From: Brienomyrus brachyistius
Lineage: Eukaryota; Chordata; Actinopteri; Osteoglossiformes; Mormyridae
NCBI RefSeq assembly: GCF_023856365.1
Contig: NC_064539.1
Coordinates: forward strand, 19,347,019-19,411,018
Length of the DNA: 64,000 bases
Reading direction: 5' to 3'
Shown here: positions 1 to 14,600 of the stretch, one piece after another
How the letters are laid out: the number at the start of each line of letters is the position of its first letter
Numbering within the stretch: the first letter of the stretch is position 1
Position numbers and translations under genes: made by a program
Notes under the pieces: model-generated
Told to the model about the DNA's origin: nothing
Databases searched by the model: none
What the model saw: the letters and a program-made list of their open reading frames with translations, nothing else

Positions 1-3000
1 TATTATTCTAAATATTTTTGATGACTGCATGTCTTCAGTTCACTGTGCATGTATAGGAAGTACAGAACACATACACCCATGTGAGGACACATTATCGTAC
101 AGCTCAGACACGTCACTGCTCATGAACTGCATGTCTGTGAACTGTGAACCCAAACACAGAACCAGTACAAATGCGCAGAGATCCCAGAGGAAACCCAAAC
201 AAGCACAAACAGAGACCAACAAAGACACAGAGAATGTAGGAACACAAACACAATGGAAGATAAGAGGGAACTCGGGTGAAATGAGGGAAAGCACAGACAC
301 ACACACACAAGAATTAATCTGAACAAGAATGCAAAAAAACTCAAAAAACATAGCTAGAGCCGAATTTGAAATGATAACACTGCTTTGAATTATCTGCAGA
401 TAATTGGTACGAGCTGAATCCTCATCTTAAAGCTGAACACGCTACCAGCGTCTCACTGTTAGCTTGCAGAAATCCATAACATTGTCTGACTTTTACAGAA
501 AAGTCTATGGAGAATCTGTAAGAACAATCATTCGTAGCATGTTTCTGCATCCTCTAGCTGCAGTATCATCCTGAGACAGTATGGTGTTTGTATGGTGTTA
601 CACTGCAGACATGTAAAATAAGAATTTACTGACCTTAACAATGGATCGTTCTACTCATTTGGTAGATCTAAACATTTGACTTTTGACAGTATGTCATGTG
701 CCCTGTAACTGGAAATTAAATTCTACAAACTACTTATGGATCAAAACCCGTTCTACTATTTTATTACTGGTTTCAATTTGTAATAGTAACTGTCCTACAA
801 AATTACAATGAACTGTCTGAAGCAGACTTATTATTAAATTGTATTTCTTTGGTGGGTATTTTCTTCGGGGAATAAACCCAAAAGTAAAATAATCTAAAAA
901 TCGTAACAGTAAATAATGAAATTCAAGTTAAAAACAAGACCATGGCCACATACTGTAATATTGTAAAAAAAAAAAAAAATTAAGGGACTTTAGCACATGC
1001 TATAATATAAAGTGTCGTATATTTTTGAGAAAATTGGGCCACCCAGTGGGTAAGGCCTTCGCTAAAGAGCACCATGGTGAAATCACCCTGTGAGTGTGAG
1101 CTTTAGACTGGTGACCATCTGACCGTGAGCACAACATCTCCCCGCTCTGAGCCACACACTGTTATTCTTTTCCTAAGCAGTGAAAACCTTGACACTTCCG
1201 TCTTCTCATGACATAAAATGAGTAGATGTGTTTGTAGATTCACTATTCCTTTAATCCCAGCAGAATGATGTACTGCGTTCCTCTGTGTATCGCATAACTG
1301 GTGTAGTACAGGTACCGCATCGGAATAAATAGATATGTAAATAATAAATTGCAAACAAAAACCTTTGCAAATCCATGTACAAGCATGCAGTGCAAAATAG
1401 CACTAATGATATTTTAGTAAATAATCATTAGGCGGCAGCCAATGTGACACCCATTCCGTGCTTCAATAAATCACGTGTCATTTCAAGTGCATTTAACGTT
1501 CTGTTTACAAATACCTTGCAGGGTTGCCCACCTAAAAAGTTCAAATTGAAATAAATTTTCAGTAACAGAAGAGAAAAAAATTCCATATGTGTAACAGGCA
1601 TGTAGCCAAACACTTTACAGAGATGTTCCACTGAATTCGTGTTGTAAACAGCAACGTCACGCTCCGCCAGGAACTTCATCAGTTGATTCTTATTGGATAG
1701 ACATCAGCAGACCCAGAGAAACTGAAAGTCACTGACCAGCTACAAGTTCAAACAAGTGTTTATGGCAGAAGGATCTTATGTTAGAAGAATCTGGTTCAGT
1801 TATCCAGCACTTCTAATTAACTTTGTAGATATGGTCTTCAATTCAGCAGCTGTTATATATATAAAAGCAAAACCTCAGTTTATGCAGATGACAATGCTAA
1901 GGCATAATTAAAGGTAACTGCACTTTATTTAGTTTTCATCCAAGTTGCTTAATCATCCTTTAGAGATGAAAGTCATATAATTTTGAAGGACTATTTGAAG
2001 CCCAGATGCTTAAGCTTCGCTGATATACATCCATATTCCAGCTGTTAATTCTGAACTAGGTTGCGCAGGGGCTGGGCCCCAATCCCCCTGGCACCAGAGG
2101 GCACAAGAAGGGATTAACCTGGTCAGGATTCCAGTCCATCACAGGACACACACACAATCATACACTGAGACGCCAGTTAGCCTGAGTGCATGTCTTTGGA
2201 CTGTTGGAGGGAACCCACATGGTGCAGAGACCATATGAAAACAGCACAGGCATGCAGGGGCACAGCGACAAGACAGGCAGGGCAGGCAGTAGCCTGAAGC
2301 CCCCCGCCAACCCCCATGTTATACATCGTTTTATTCAACGCTTATTGAAGAAGCAACGTCAGCTCTATGAGTTACCCTTACTCACATAGGTATCGCTTCC
2401 TTTACCACGTTTTACGGTAATGATTTAAAGGTCCATTTTCACAGCAGGAATTCACTTTGAAAGGTACTGTAATTGCACAATGGAACAGCTCACAAAAGTG
2501 CATGTAGTACAGCATGCATTGAAACATACTTGTTTGATAGGGATGCAGTGTTTTAATGTTGGCTTAATTGCTATCAGTAATCATATTTACAAAAATTGTG
2601 CCTTTACATTACACTCTGCACAATTTAAGCATTGTAATAGAAGACAGGCCCTAGCATTTCCTTGTTTAGTTCTTGGGTCCTATAATAAATAATAATTCAT
2701 GTTATCGTTATGTAATTTTGCCATCATTCGCTGCTCAGCCATTGACCCCAAATTTTCCCATACGGTTTCTATACAATACATTTTTGCTTTTTGGGCCTTG
2801 AGCATTGAGTGACTGGTCAGTATGAGGGAGAATGATCAGCAACACAGTTTGTTGGGGCATTACAGCCCAGTTCTGTAGAAACCGTAGCACAAAAGCGGAC
2901 ATGTAAAGATCATATAACTTCAGCCGACTGTATTGTATTAATTAATAGTGATAGAGTTAATAGAGCTTTGAAACATGCTGATGCTATGATTATTTAGAGC

Positions 3001-3341
3001 AGGACCACAAAGAATAATCTCTTACCTACTTTTTCATCTTTTATAAGCACTTAGTCCTTTAGACAACCTGATTAGCACAACTGGCTTTAACATATAATTA
3101 AGTATCCACAAATTTTCTCTGGTTTCCCTGCTTTTCAACCAACAAACAAGCCGTTATGTTTTATCTCTGCACACATGTTGCCATTTTACCGAAATATTGC
3201 ACTTCCACCTGTAATTAGGAACTGAGCTGAAACTACAGCATAAGACTGTTAACGTATTTCGATAACTTACTGCAAGACATTGCGTTCTGTTATATTTTAT
3301 GATTGTTGTGTCTTGATTTTTATTTATTTATTTTTTTACAG
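1..3341. other. arhgap24 intron (partial), no exon seen
   Basis: AT-rich sequence upstream of the first recognised exon. No stretch encodes the earlier PH-domain residues (the WLRKQGG / W.TRWFVL block), so the preceding exon lies outside the window. The only repeat I can name is a degraded SINE near 2050-2330. Short ORFs here lack codon structure and are taken as chance. Confidence 0.7.
2050..2330 (-). mobile_element. Degraded SINE copy
   Basis: Shares the phrases 'ccagtccatcacaggacacac', 'atgtctttggactgt' and 'gagggaaccca' with the better SINE copies in this window, in inverted orientation. Many substitutions. Confidence 0.4.
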
Positions 3342-3429
3342 GGGACAATCGTTTTGCATGGCAACAGAGTCACGGAACATCCAAACAATGGCGATGAGGC
3401 AGGAAAATTCCTTTTTGAAGTGGTACCAG
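3342..3429 (+). CDS. arhgap24: arhgap24 exon: PH-domain segment
   Basis: The acceptor tttttacag ends at 3341 and the donor CCAG|gtagga follows 3429. The 88 nt start in phase 0 and end in phase 1. They encode [10 protein letters not shown]...[10 protein letters not shown], matching the PH-domain strand block of ARHGAP24. The human counterpart reads GTIFLPGNKV. Confidence 0.93.
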
Positions 3430-6400
3430 GTAGGAAGCAAAGTCTAAGGTCTAAAGTGCTTGTTCCTTCCATATCGATGTTTTCTGGAATTGATTAAATA
3501 ATCCTATAGATGTTTCCAATCCACAACAATCCCCATATCGCAGGTACATGTCATCTGTAATTCATTGTCTGAAAAGGTTTCCTGTTGTTCTAACTATCCG
3601 TACATTTACAGGATGTTTAGGAAATTGCATTTTTATAATAACACTGTTAATAGCATTGAATTACAAATATTACATTCTCACAGACTGATATACATGCAAA
3701 CAGCAGATAATCAGTAACTATCAACCCACTGGGTGACCTAGACGGCCTTTTGTAATGTCTCATTCATAGTCAGGATTTGATTCTAGGTGTTCATGCTTTC
3801 GTTTGCTCAATCTTCATAATAGATACAGAGGCACTGCTAAGAATGAATGTGCATAACAAACAAACAAACAAAGACATATTTTACAATTCAGCTGTCGTTT
3901 TGTCATTTTGGTTTGACCGCATTTATAAGCTCAGATGGATTAAGATGCCCAGACCTCGAGTGTGAAGAGGAATTTTGTACTGGCCATGAAACTCATACTG
4001 TAATAACACAGGGAAATTGCAGTGAAGACATTTTCCAGTTCTAAAATGGATGCACTGGATTTTTTTTATTTAATCAACCAGTTATTCATAGAAATGTTTA
4101 CAATAATTTGCAGAAGAATTTACAGAGTATAACACAATATAAAGATAGTATTTATCTCTTTTTTTTCTTGGCACTTTTGAGCATCCTGCTAGATTTTCAA
4201 ATGAATATTTGTTGTATTTGTTGCAGTTTTCCTAATTTTTCAGTTTCGCCAGTTAATTTTTTGTATTTACATCTAATTTAAACATGATTTCTGTCTGAAG
4301 GAATAGTTTTATTTCACTCCTGAAGAATATGTGGAAATCATTTCAGCATAGCCCTCCCTATCAGCCTTTTTTTGCAATAAAATAATGAATGGTAGGTTAT
4401 ATTTCTGACTTTATTTGTGATTCCAGTTCCATCCCCTTGTTTTGGAAACTGGGAGAATCATTACTCCAGGCTGGATCAGATGAATATAGGCAACTTAAGA
4501 AAAGCGGGAATTGGTTTTCCCAGGAAAAGAAATGCTGGGAATGTGCGTCCGGATACTCGGTTTCAAAACAGATGGACAGCTGAGAAAGGAAGCTCAGCTG
4601 GTCTGCAGTTGTACTGTAGGCATGACCAAATGATCTGTTTTATACTAACATAATGCTCCCACTTTTTAAACACAAGATCTTTAGGTTTTTAGACAACTTA
4701 TGAATAGTTGCATGCAGAATTGTACTTTCTGTGTAATTCCTTGCAGATACTTTGCTTATTGTTTGCCTTAAAATTGTTAACGGGCTAATTGAAGCCCACA
4801 TCAGTCGACTTTCATGCTAACGTTTGCCCTGAAGTAATTTACACTGACAGTGATGTGTGTGCTTGTGTACAGTGGAATGATGGGAAAGGTCTATATGCAC
4901 CATATATCCAGATGCATGTGTGTATGATTTTATACTGTATATAATATACTGAATGACAGTCAAGAAAACAAAACCAGTGTGGGATTCTCAATGGGAGAAA
5001 CTGGCAACAGTAGCTGTTAAATGTTATACATCGTTTTATGTGATTAACAGAAATTTGACTAATTTGTTCTCCTAAAATATATGCTAAACATACAGTTTAA
5101 ATATTACACTGGGACAGTAATTAGGATAATATGACAAATGCAGTCTTTTTACTGCAGTGTTTTTTGCAGTCATTTGAAAATACCAGCTTTAGTTCATGTC
5201 GAGACAAGAAAATTCCTTGAATGTTCTTCCATTGGTTATCTGAACCAGGCAGAACATATAATGTTTTCGTTTACAGATAAACCAAGTTTTTCTTTCTCTT
5301 TGTATATAAATATATTGTCATTTTGGCATTTAATATTTTAACTAGTAAATTTCCTAAAATAGAAGCAAATGCAGCTTCTTAAACTTATCTTGTATTGTAA
5401 ATTATGGTCTTACCTTGCTGTCGGTGTCTATTTATCCTAAAATTACCGCAGATCTGTGCATTTCTTAGGCAGCAATAATGCAATAATGAACAGTTGACGA
5501 TTTCATGTTAAATGAGACTTGTGAAAGGTTGTGGGAAAAAAAAATGTGCCGATGTATACTGCCAAGTCTAAATGGCGTTTGAAATAGATAGAGACTGGTC
5601 AGGTATATAAATATAAAAATTAAAAAGCACAGCATTGATAGAGACTGAAAACCAGATATACCAGAATAATTTCAACGAAAAACATGTAACAACTGTTTGT
5701 ACCGTTTGTGGTGCATAACGCAGAATTAAGACAAGGGACAGGTGGAGAGGACTGGGCCCTCAGGCTCAGTGGGAAATGTTTTTCCGAAGTGATTCATTGA
5801 TCCCCTTGGAATATCTGGCATATTTTTCGGAATGTGACACTGATTTTCCTTAAGGCATTAGCTGAATGGACTAAAATTAAGAAGACACATTACCCAAATA
5901 TAATAGAAGGCATACGATACCTTATACACATAGTTTTCTTATTCAAGTACCGCATAATAATCTGCTTCAAAAACAAGAAATACTTCTGTTTTCTTATTGA
6001 ACAGATTTTTTTTTCACAGCTAGGACTTGTATATACAATTATTTCACCTTTATGAGTGCTTTTAGTTTCTTTTTGTACTACTGTCATTGTCTTTTAGTCT
6101 TGTTTTGGTTTGTGTAATTTTATACAAACAGACGTGGCACTTAGGTAGAATACTGAGAGTCAGGGCACATTACCAAACTGATCTGTCCCCTTGTTTTAGT
6201 TAAATCATGGTCACGTTTTATTAATTTATTCCCATGATAAATTAAAACGTGACCTCATTATATATAATTTTTATCGTTACATCACCGGGTTGCCCTGTTA
6301 AATTGATTGTTTAAATAATAAATAGCTTTGAATGTCTACTCTTGGTTTTTGCATTGGGTTTCACCTGTGAAGACTGTATTTGTTGTTAAAATGGATAAAG

Positions 6401-9400
6401 CAAAGTGAAGAGCAGAGAGTCGTCTATAGAATAGAAGAAGCACAGGAGAAAAGTGAGCCATTTTGCAGACGCGAAAAGAGGAAAATCCAATCAGAGACAA
6501 TGCACAAGTATCGGACATTGGCAATACAATGAAACCCCTGGAGTACTGAGCAGCAGAGGCGGAATGGATCAGACAAGGAAAGTGACAACAGCCAAAAAGA
6601 GAAACATTCGGAGAACATTCGGAAAACTCCAAAAAACGACAGCCGGTGACATCACTCACAACCTCCACAGAGCAGCCGCGGAGTTATCACAATCCACCTT
6701 TCAAAAGAGACTTTGAGAGCAAATGTACAGAGGTCTTACCACAAGATGCAAATCATTCGTCAGTGGTAGGAATTAGTGGCCAAATTTGAATTTAAGGTTT
6801 CTGGACTGATTAGACCAAGATTAACCTTCTACCAATATGATGGAAAGGCAAAAGCGTAATGGAAGAAATTACCTGCTCGAATCCAAAGCACACAAGCTCA
6901 TCTGTGGGGCACGGTGGAGGTTGTCATGGCTTGCTTTTGGTATGGCTGTTCTTGGAACAGGCTCACTAATCTTTATTGATTAAGTCATTATGATAGCAGA
7001 AGAATGAATTCAGAAGTCGTCCGAAATATTTTATCTGCCAATTTACAGAAAAACGCATCTAAACTAATCTGAAGGAACTCCATCATACAGCAAGACAGCG
7101 ATCCATAACGCATGGCCAACTCAACACAGGACTTCATCAGGGGGAAAAAATGGAAGGTTTTTAAACTGGTCAAGTCAATCACCAGACCGTAGCCCAGCTG
7201 AGCATGCATTTCACCTCCTGAGGAGGAGACTGAAAGGGGAAACCACCCGGAACAAACAAACAACAGAAAGAAATAATTTTGAGGGAGTTTGACCAGAGAA
7301 TGAAGCATGAGCGGTGTTCAGTGTATGTGGGACCTTCAGGACATCTGGAAAAGCATCTCAGGAGGCCACCTCATGAAACTGGCATATAGGAGACAGTAGG
7401 GTCAGCCAGTCCCTGGAGCAATTGGGGTTAAAGGTCTTACTCAAGGGCCCAATGGTGGGATTATTCCACCAACCGCAGGGTATGAACCAGCAACCTTCTG
7501 GGTCCCAACCCATAGAACTGCCCCCACCAACATTTCTTATTTGTTTAATACCTTTTCGGTCAGTGCATAATTGCATTTTTGATAGTTTATGGTTCTGATA
7601 TCTTTACAGTTATTCTAAAACATAGAGAATAGTAGAAATAAACATTTCTATGGCTGGGCGTGTCTAATATTTATGACTGCTAGTGTGTATTTGCTTATCT
7701 AATTATAAAATAGTATAATGGTGCATAGCATTTCTGAGCAAGGACCATTGAGGAATCTTTTATAAAAGTCCACTTTTATGCATGAGAAAGTTTTTCAAAA
7801 TTATTATTCACTGAGGTATAAATTATGACTTGACCCATGGGTGCTCAGTGGTAGCACTATCTGAGGAATGACCTGCAATGGACTTGCATCCTGTCCATGC
7901 TGTCCCTGCTCTGCGTCTCAGGCCACCTAGGCTAGGTGTCAGGCCCTCCTGTGACCTTGCACTGGTTAAGCATTAGGAAGATGGATTTAAAATATTACAT
8001 ATCATACTCTTAATCAAGTCATATACACAACATGAAACATAATTGGTGTGAAACATTCCTTTCCCAAAAGCCATTTTTCACAATAGGATTCTCATCATCT
8101 TTTCCTCATGAGAAAAGAATGTTTGAAGCATTTTTTTTTAAACTCACAGATAGAAAGAAGCTCTTTCTTCTGTGCTATTTACTTCTATATTGATTGAGAA
8201 ATAGCAGGTCTGAACGACCCACCAAATAAAGAGCCCAAAGAGAATGAAAGAACCAAGCCGGGAGGAAAAGTCAAAAACAAATTCCGTACGGCTAAATCCA
8301 GCCAGTGTGAATGCGAAAAGCAGTGTGACAAGGCTGAAAGGATAGAGCCATCTGGAGCTGCTTGGCTGGACTAGGCACGGCAATACACAGCCTTTCAGTG
8401 TCCAGCAGCCAAACAGCGTCGGCTGGACAGTCGCCAGGTATCAATGCACTGCCAGCGAGCAAAGTGGAAGCAAGTTCGTAAATGAGGAGAGATCCTTATT
8501 CATGCTGTGTCACATACGTCGTGCTGTGAATCTGCATCGCCTTTTACCTGAAGGACGCTTCGGGCACGTGATTTACAAGCAGACCCCAAGTCTTTGCCAT
8601 AATTGATCAAGCGGTACCAGACATTTTGAAAAGCAACTGACGGTTAAGTAACATTGGACCTACAGGGGTTATACTTAATTTTTCAGACATAAACAATCAT
8701 CTAATACAAAGAAAACATGAAGCTGGATTTTCTTAGTGAATTTCAAATACCTCTAGAGCCTGGTTCAGAATAGCAGTGATCAAGCAATTAAAACGATCCA
8801 TCTCTTGCAGTGTTTTTTATGTAATGACAAAAACTGCATAATATTTAAGCCAAGAGAGGATAAAATGACAGCAAAGCAAACCCTGTGCAGAATACATATT
8901 AAAATAATTGTTTGCGCTATAGTACTGTGAATAGTATTTGTATTTGAACATCACCTTACAGATTGACTATTTACCAGCTTGGATGAACTTTACAGATAAA
9001 TGTCTGTACTGCCACCAAGTGGTGAAAATGCTGAAGAACATTTTTATATAAATCTAAAGTTTAGTAACATGAACTTGTATGTGTCTAGTGAAATGTTTTT
9101 TTTTTTCCACCTGCGTCACGGATTGTGCTCAAAGGGAAACACATAACAGAAAAAACTTATGATTTAAAAAAAAATTAAATACAGCAGTAAAATAAGATAA
9201 TAAAAATGAGGGAGGGATAACAAAGTGCACAAAGTAGCATCTTACTGTAGGTACTGTAGGAGTCCCCCACTTCTCCGAAAGGAAATGCATATTTAAGCTG
9301 CCCTCATTAATGGTATTGCTAGGTTACAATAAACATTTCACACTGCAGCTAAGTAAAACCTTACACATGTCTTGGTTTAGAAAAGTCAGATTTTCTTTTT

Positions 9401-11592
9401 TAAAGAAGCACTTTAATTAATTAGCAATAGCAAATAAGGAAAATCAAGTAATTTATCATTTATTCTAGTAATTTTCACCAGTCCATCTTTCTTTGCAGCT
9501 TATTACCTAAATTATATCTGGAGCCAGTTCCATTGCAGTTCCCTTTGCAAGTAAACTTGCTCTCTAACGCATACATTCTCACACATTTGGCACTTTTAAT
9601 GAATATTTTGAAAGAAAAAAATCTATAACACGAATGAATGCAAGTAACAGATTTACCCAGATTACTGTCATTCTTTGGATGTTCTTTGTCTTTCCTTCTT
9701 TACTTAATGTTCCTGCCTGAAACAGCTGTACCTTCTCCATTTTTGACATACTAGCCTATTCCTCTGGACACTTGGAGTACAGTTATCATTAAAGATACTC
9801 TTCTTCATTGTATTATTTTGCAATTTACATCACACCTGAAAAAAAATTTTTAAATATGAATTCTTTCTACACTTCAAAGTGAATAAACATAGATATTTAG
9901 TTCAGATCTTTGTTTGTTTTGTGTAATCCCACCAATGAATGCATTAAAAATAAAAAGTTGCTTTACTTCTCCTTTTGCCCTTTCAGTTGTTGTAGTATCA
10001 CGATCAAGCTTTATAGAATAAAGCTTTGATAGCTTTGGGGGAAGACCAGATGATGGAATACCGAAACCCAAGTGAGCTCGGCCGTCCCACCGTGCCAGAG
10101 ACACTATCAATTACGGTTATAGTTCTCAGTCGAACTGATTCACATAGAAGTAAAATGGAGCAATTTAGCGATATGGTAAATTCTCTAAACATTGAAAGAT
10201 TTTTGAAGGTCAGATTTGTAATAATATTATGTAGGAGATAACGTTTATAAAGATGAATATTATATAAGAACAGGTAATGAAAAAGATTATTAAAGATCTT
10301 TATGGTAACTTTAATTGATTTAGTAGGCCAAATCAATTAACTTTTTATGAACCCTAGGAGCTGTCTGTATTTATAGAGCATGGTGAATAAGTAATTTAGT
10401 CAAGTGCCTAGACTTCAATTGTAAGATTTACTGGGCCTATCAGCCCCCAGGAGCCCACTCAATGATTTACTGAAGACAGACCATCACAAATCAATTGCCC
10501 TCCTGTCAGCTCCATATTGCATTTTCACCTCTGTCCCACCCAGCAGGACACTAGAGACTTTCATAGTGATTGTTGACCTTACTTTGACTTTGTGACAGCT
10601 TGTAAGTCCAAACTAAGCTGCACTGCAACCACAGTTCTGCATGTGCGCAAATCTGCCAGGTTGAGAGGAACATGTGGTTTGTTCCTTATGGAGGGCAGGT
10701 TTGTCATCAGCCTACAGACACAGCAACTTACCCTTTTATCCGCTGTGTATTTAATCAAGTTGGGCATTGTCTCCTTCTGATTGCTACGTTACTTTCTTCT
10801 ACGGTGTTTCTCACAAGGAGAAAAAAGAGAAGAGGTGAAGAAATACGTCAGTGTTACATAGAGCAGGTCATTAATGTGTTGTTTTAATACAGTATATTAC
10901 AAAAAAATAGATTTAGTTTAATTTGAGAGAATGGGAGAAAATGAGGTTCATTATTGGCCATGTAAGGAATTTGTCTTGGCATAGTGCTTGTAGTAGCTGT
11001 AGCAAACAAGAGAGTACAGATAAGTGAACGGTGAAATATCTCACACAGCAATCAACTTTCAACAACATAACATTAAGTATGTGCAGTACAGGATATCGTG
11101 GGTATTCAGTTCTCAGGAGGGCCGCTGCTTAGGGAAAAATGCCGTTTTTGTATCTTGATGTTGAAGTTTTTTAGAGATTGGAATCTTGTTGTCTAAGGGG
11201 GTACCTGGAAGATGCAGTGGGCAGGCTGAGAGTGGGGGCTGATCTCCTGGGCCCGGAGCTGTAAACTGCTGGAGGAAGGTCACAGCCTCTGAGGATCACA
11301 CACAGATGATCTCCTGAGCAGATTTGACGATGCCTTGGAGTCTGGTCTTGTCCCCTTTAATGGTTCACAGTCTGTGATGATGTAAGTGTGGGCTCAGGCA
11401 TGACCATGTTGACTTCAGCCGTCGTAGGATGTGGAAGGTTGAATTTGTTCATCTGTGGAAAGTACATCCACCTTTTGTGGTTTCTCAGTGATCTCGTCAA
11501 AATGGTCCTCCCACTTCAGGTCTTGGGAGAATATTGTTCCTAGATAAAATATGTTTGGTTGTACTATTCTTTACATTTTAGAATAATTATAA

Positions 11593-11625
<33 letters not shown>

Positions 11626-14600
11626 CACACACGTTCGTATTCATATTCTTGTGGGGACCGTCCATTAATTTCCATGGGCATAACCTAAATCCCAGCAATG
11701 ACAGCCCTAACCCCCCCCCCCCCCCCCAGCTCTAACCTTAACCATAAACAACCAAACAAACCACAAGACTTTTGCCATTTTTAGTTTTTTGACTGCAGTC
11801 ACAGATTTTTATGGAACTGAATTTCCCTTGTGGGAACTGAAAAGTTGGTCCCTGTGACGTCAAAATAGCAGGTTTTTATGATAATGTAGGGACTTGACCA
11901 CCCCCCAACAAACACACATGCATGCATGCAATGTATGTTGCTAAATGTGCAAACGTTACATTAAAGTTCCATATCTCAGCACTCATTTTAGGTCTTATTT
12001 AATTGAAGATTTAAGTAGAAGTCTATGCCATTGCAACTCTACAATCTGAGAGAATTAAAACATCTGATTGACCCCCTAATTCGCTGTTCCTTCGGATCAC
12101 TTGGTGATATTATTCTGCAACTATAAATAGTCCGAGGAAGCATTTTTGTTACATTTGGAATTATAGTGAGGCCGCAGAACTTAGTATGCATAATTAAAAT
12201 TCTCCAAGTCCTCCAACAGAAGAGATAGTTAATGTTTCAGAGGAGCAGTTCCCTGATGTTCTCCTGAAAACTAGGCTCTCAGACCAGATCAGATGAATAA
12301 AACCAGCATGTTTGTGTCATGTAATCACCCTCCTTGTCCAATGACCTTTCCTGTCTTTTTTTGCATTTGTGCATCAATAAATGCTGCCTATGTAATAAAT
12401 TCATGTAAATTCACTTTTGACCTTTTTGTGGAAAGGGGTAAATCAATAATAAATAAATGTCAAAATGAATAGTATGCAGCATAACTAATTTCAGAGCTGG
12501 ACTGTATTTATTGAAGTTGAGAAATCATCGCTTACCACATGCTAAAATCATAAAAAACAAACAGCTCTTTGAAATTTCAAGTAATTGGTTAGTTGTAAAT
12601 TTACTTCTCGGTCTCTTTTAATATTGCAAAACTAATATGAAAAGTAATCAGTAATGTGTCCTGATTAAGATTATTGATTATTTTGTTGAAAGTAGTTGCA
12701 ATACATTTACGTTCACAAAGTTAAATAATGTCAATGATTTCCATCGTCAAAACATATGGAAAATCTCAAAACTTATATAAATTGTATTTAGAATGTCAGT
12801 ATATTTAGTCCATTTAATTCTGACAAGTCAAGCTTGTGTTTACGTACTGTTCTGATTTCTATAATGCATATCTCTTCTATCAGATACGTACACAGCCAAG
12901 GTAGACTATCCATCAATTTTCCAACCCGCTTATCGTACTGGGTCGCTGGGGGTCCGGAGCCTATCCCAGAATCTATGGGCACCAGGCAGGGAACAAGCCA
13001 GGACGGGGGGTCAGCCCATCACAGGGCACACTCTATGGACCTAAATTGCACCTATGGAAACCCCATGACAACATGGGGAGAACATGCAAACTTCGCACAC
13101 ATGTAACCCAGGCAGGGTCTCGAACCCAGGTCAAAGCTGTAAAACAAACCAACTACATACAGTATGTATACATTATATATATATATATAGTTGGTTTATA
13201 TATACAGTGTATATACATATATATAGTCCTTCATGCAAATATTTTAGAGGTTTCATATTGGAAAATGAAAACGTGGAAAAGTGCACATCTTAGTATATGC
13301 AGGTTCTTTTACGCATATAACCAAAAATACTGAAAATCAGTAAATACTGACTTCAACCAAATAATAAAATAGCATTAACATGTACAAGTACAATTTAACG
13401 TGTAATTATGTGTAATTCTTGGGTGGTTGTACATGCAGGATGGTGTGGAAACACTGGCACAATGTGTGAAGAGCGAAAAGCGGGGCTGACATCATTGGGA
13501 GCGGCGTCCCAAAGTCAGCACATTCTGGGCCCTTGTACTACATTCCACACAGTCCGCTTGACTGGCAAAACTGATTAGCCTCAAAGTAGCAGTGGCTTAG
13601 CCTGACAAGACAATGGGGCTGAGATTGTTGGAGGCAAGGTGTAGTGCAGCGTTTCCTGCACAAAACAAGATGTACGGACTGGAAATAACTGAAATCAAGC
13701 TGTTCCTGCTGCCAAAGCGACGGTGAGAGAATGTCAAAATAATTGTGGCGTTACCGAACACTGCGTCGCTGGAGAATCGTCTGAGGCTATAAGCATTAGG
13801 TTGAATCTATTATTAAATTACCTGTCTCTGAAAGGTGAGAGGATATGAACACGCAAAATTATGTTTTAAGTACGAAAAAGATTCGTAAAAGTCTATTATT
13901 GCTTGCTGATTTTTTTATGAAGAATATTGTTTAGTCTAATGAGCTGTGTGGGTCCTCCTACCTCAGCTAGCAAAATTGTAGCAGTTACAATACAGAGCCT
14001 TACTATAGCTCAACATTTTATGCTTTTACATAATACTCACAGTTGTCCCTCTACACTGTTAGTTGCGAAAAACAAATCAGCCAGAGGTGTGAAGTTTATT
14101 TGAATAGTAAACTAGTTCTGTAGGTAACCTTTCCTGCTGTTCTTTCCTTTTTCCCTCCATCCATTTTCCATACCCTTGACTCCAGTAGAGGGAGCCATTG
14201 AGCCTGTCGCCAAGCCCATGCACTACAGGGCACAAGTGTTAGATAGGGATTTCCTGTGCAAGAAGAGAGGGACACTCTCTCAGAAGGGCATAGATACCCT
14301 GGCAGGTATCAGGGTCTCAGAACAGGGGCCCCTATTGAGGGAGCCCCATGTCTGCAAAATCTCTCTAGGGACCCCCACCCAGCAAAATCTTCAAAAGGGG
14401 GCCATGGTAATGTTTTGCAGGGGGCTCCAGATTTCTACCTATGCCGCTGGCTGGATGGATGGATGGATGGATGGATGGATGGATGGATGGATGGAAAGGT
14501 AAATGATTAATCACTCTTTTCCATGCATGATATTTAAGGGTTAATTTTCAGGGCAACGTGCCAAACTCGACAAAAGAGCACATTTATGTTGTAGGCAATT

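Noticed and set aside
6336..6668. 110-codon - strand ORF near 6.5 kb
   Set aside because: It is antisense to the Tc1-like transposase remnant on the + strand, which has the recognisable motifs.
14176..14502. 108-codon + strand ORF ending in WMDGWMDG
   Set aside because: It runs into a GGAT microsatellite and has no similarity to a known protein.
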